Position numbers and translations under genes: made by a program. From positions 1 to 34,219 of the forward strand of contig JAZQHC010000030.1 of assembly GCA_045540335.1 (NCBI GenBank): a stretch of 34,219 bases of DNA, read 5' to 3'. Positions 34,126-34,219 of the stretch are shown here, piece by piece. Below the pieces are notes generated by a model. It had not been told where the DNA came from. It ran no database searches and saw nothing but the letters and a program-made list of their open reading frames with translations. The stretch comes from RGIG7213 sp045540335 (GTDB lineage Bacteria > Bacillota > Clostridia > Oscillospirales > CAG-272). Positions within the stretch are counted from its first letter, which is position 1; each line of letters opens with the position of its first letter.

Positions 34126-34140
34126 TTCGGTTTTGCCGAA
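34126..34140. repeat. Mini-palindrome in the leader of the GDPD gene
   Basis: TTCGG/CCGAA with a TTTTG loop; its core resembles arm P2 of the cloverleaf (CATTCGGC-TTT-GCCGAATG at 8712-8730). Similarity is too short to prove relatedness. Confidence 0.4.
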
Positions 34141-34219
34141 AAAATAATATACATATATTGTTGATAATATATAAAATAAAAGTCAAAAAACGCGTATATT
34201 ATATGCAACATAGCTATTA

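Overview
The window reads as chromosomal DNA of an anaerobic, fermentative member of the Clostridia (Bacillota). The basis is consensus sigma-A promoters (TTGACA-17-TATAAT), GGAG/AAAGG ribosome-binding sites, [FeFe]-hydrogenase maturases, an electron-bifurcating NfnAB transhydrogenase, a DegV protein, a NiaR-type 3H regulator and a secreted protein with a dockerin-like module. A gut clostridium of the Oscillospirales/Christensenellales type is my best guess, but no rRNA or species marker is present. No phage, IS transposase, CRISPR array or conjugation gene was seen.

Layout. 1-286: an array of tiny palindromes, then a terminator. 287-661: a minus-strand tRNA operon (Gly-TCC, Arg-TCT, His-GTG as transcribed) with a strong promoter. 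690-4886: degV (minus), then a HAD phosphatase coupled to an aldo/keto reductase-ferredoxin fusion, then a membrane protein of unknown function. 4950-8680: minus-strand genes, transcribed NUDIX > nfnA > nfnB > nadK, a NAD(P)/redox group. 8699-8815: an intergenic element that folds into an almost perfect four-way cloverleaf. 8842-11126 (minus): LMW phosphatase > YfcE phosphodiesterase > iron alcohol dehydrogenase. 11346-15346 (plus): TM1266-type regulator, hydE, hydG, hydF. 15461-18781 (minus): an AT-richer surface-polysaccharide operon (GT2, membrane glycosyltransferase, UDP-galactopyranose mutase). 19096-21492: PcrA/UvrD helicase. 21561-23201 (minus): SulP transporter. 23413-26257: class Ic aspartate aminotransferase and a CNNM/CBS/CorC membrane protein with a complex leader. 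26423-29987: nadA-nadB-nadC-niaR. 30045-34109 (minus): a 1354-aa secreted modular protein ending in a glycerophosphodiesterase domain.

How the genes fit together. NAD(P) is the recurring theme. De novo NAD synthesis (nadABC) is followed by its own probable repressor (niaR), and a palindromic site sits exactly on the -35 box. NAD kinase is transcribed with NfnAB, the enzyme that links NADH, NADPH and ferredoxin. Ferredoxin is also the currency of the hydrogenase matured by HydEFG, although no hydrogenase subunit lies in the window.

Best candidates for something undescribed: the cloverleaf element at 8699-8815; the promoter-palindrome / 14-codon ORF / terminator leader at 24724-24907; the nested operator-promoter-terminator in front of nadA; and the dockerin-bearing secreted protein with one degenerate and one intact GDPD barrel plus a 282-residue tandem duplication. 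All coordinates and motifs were read by eye, with no database or folding program.
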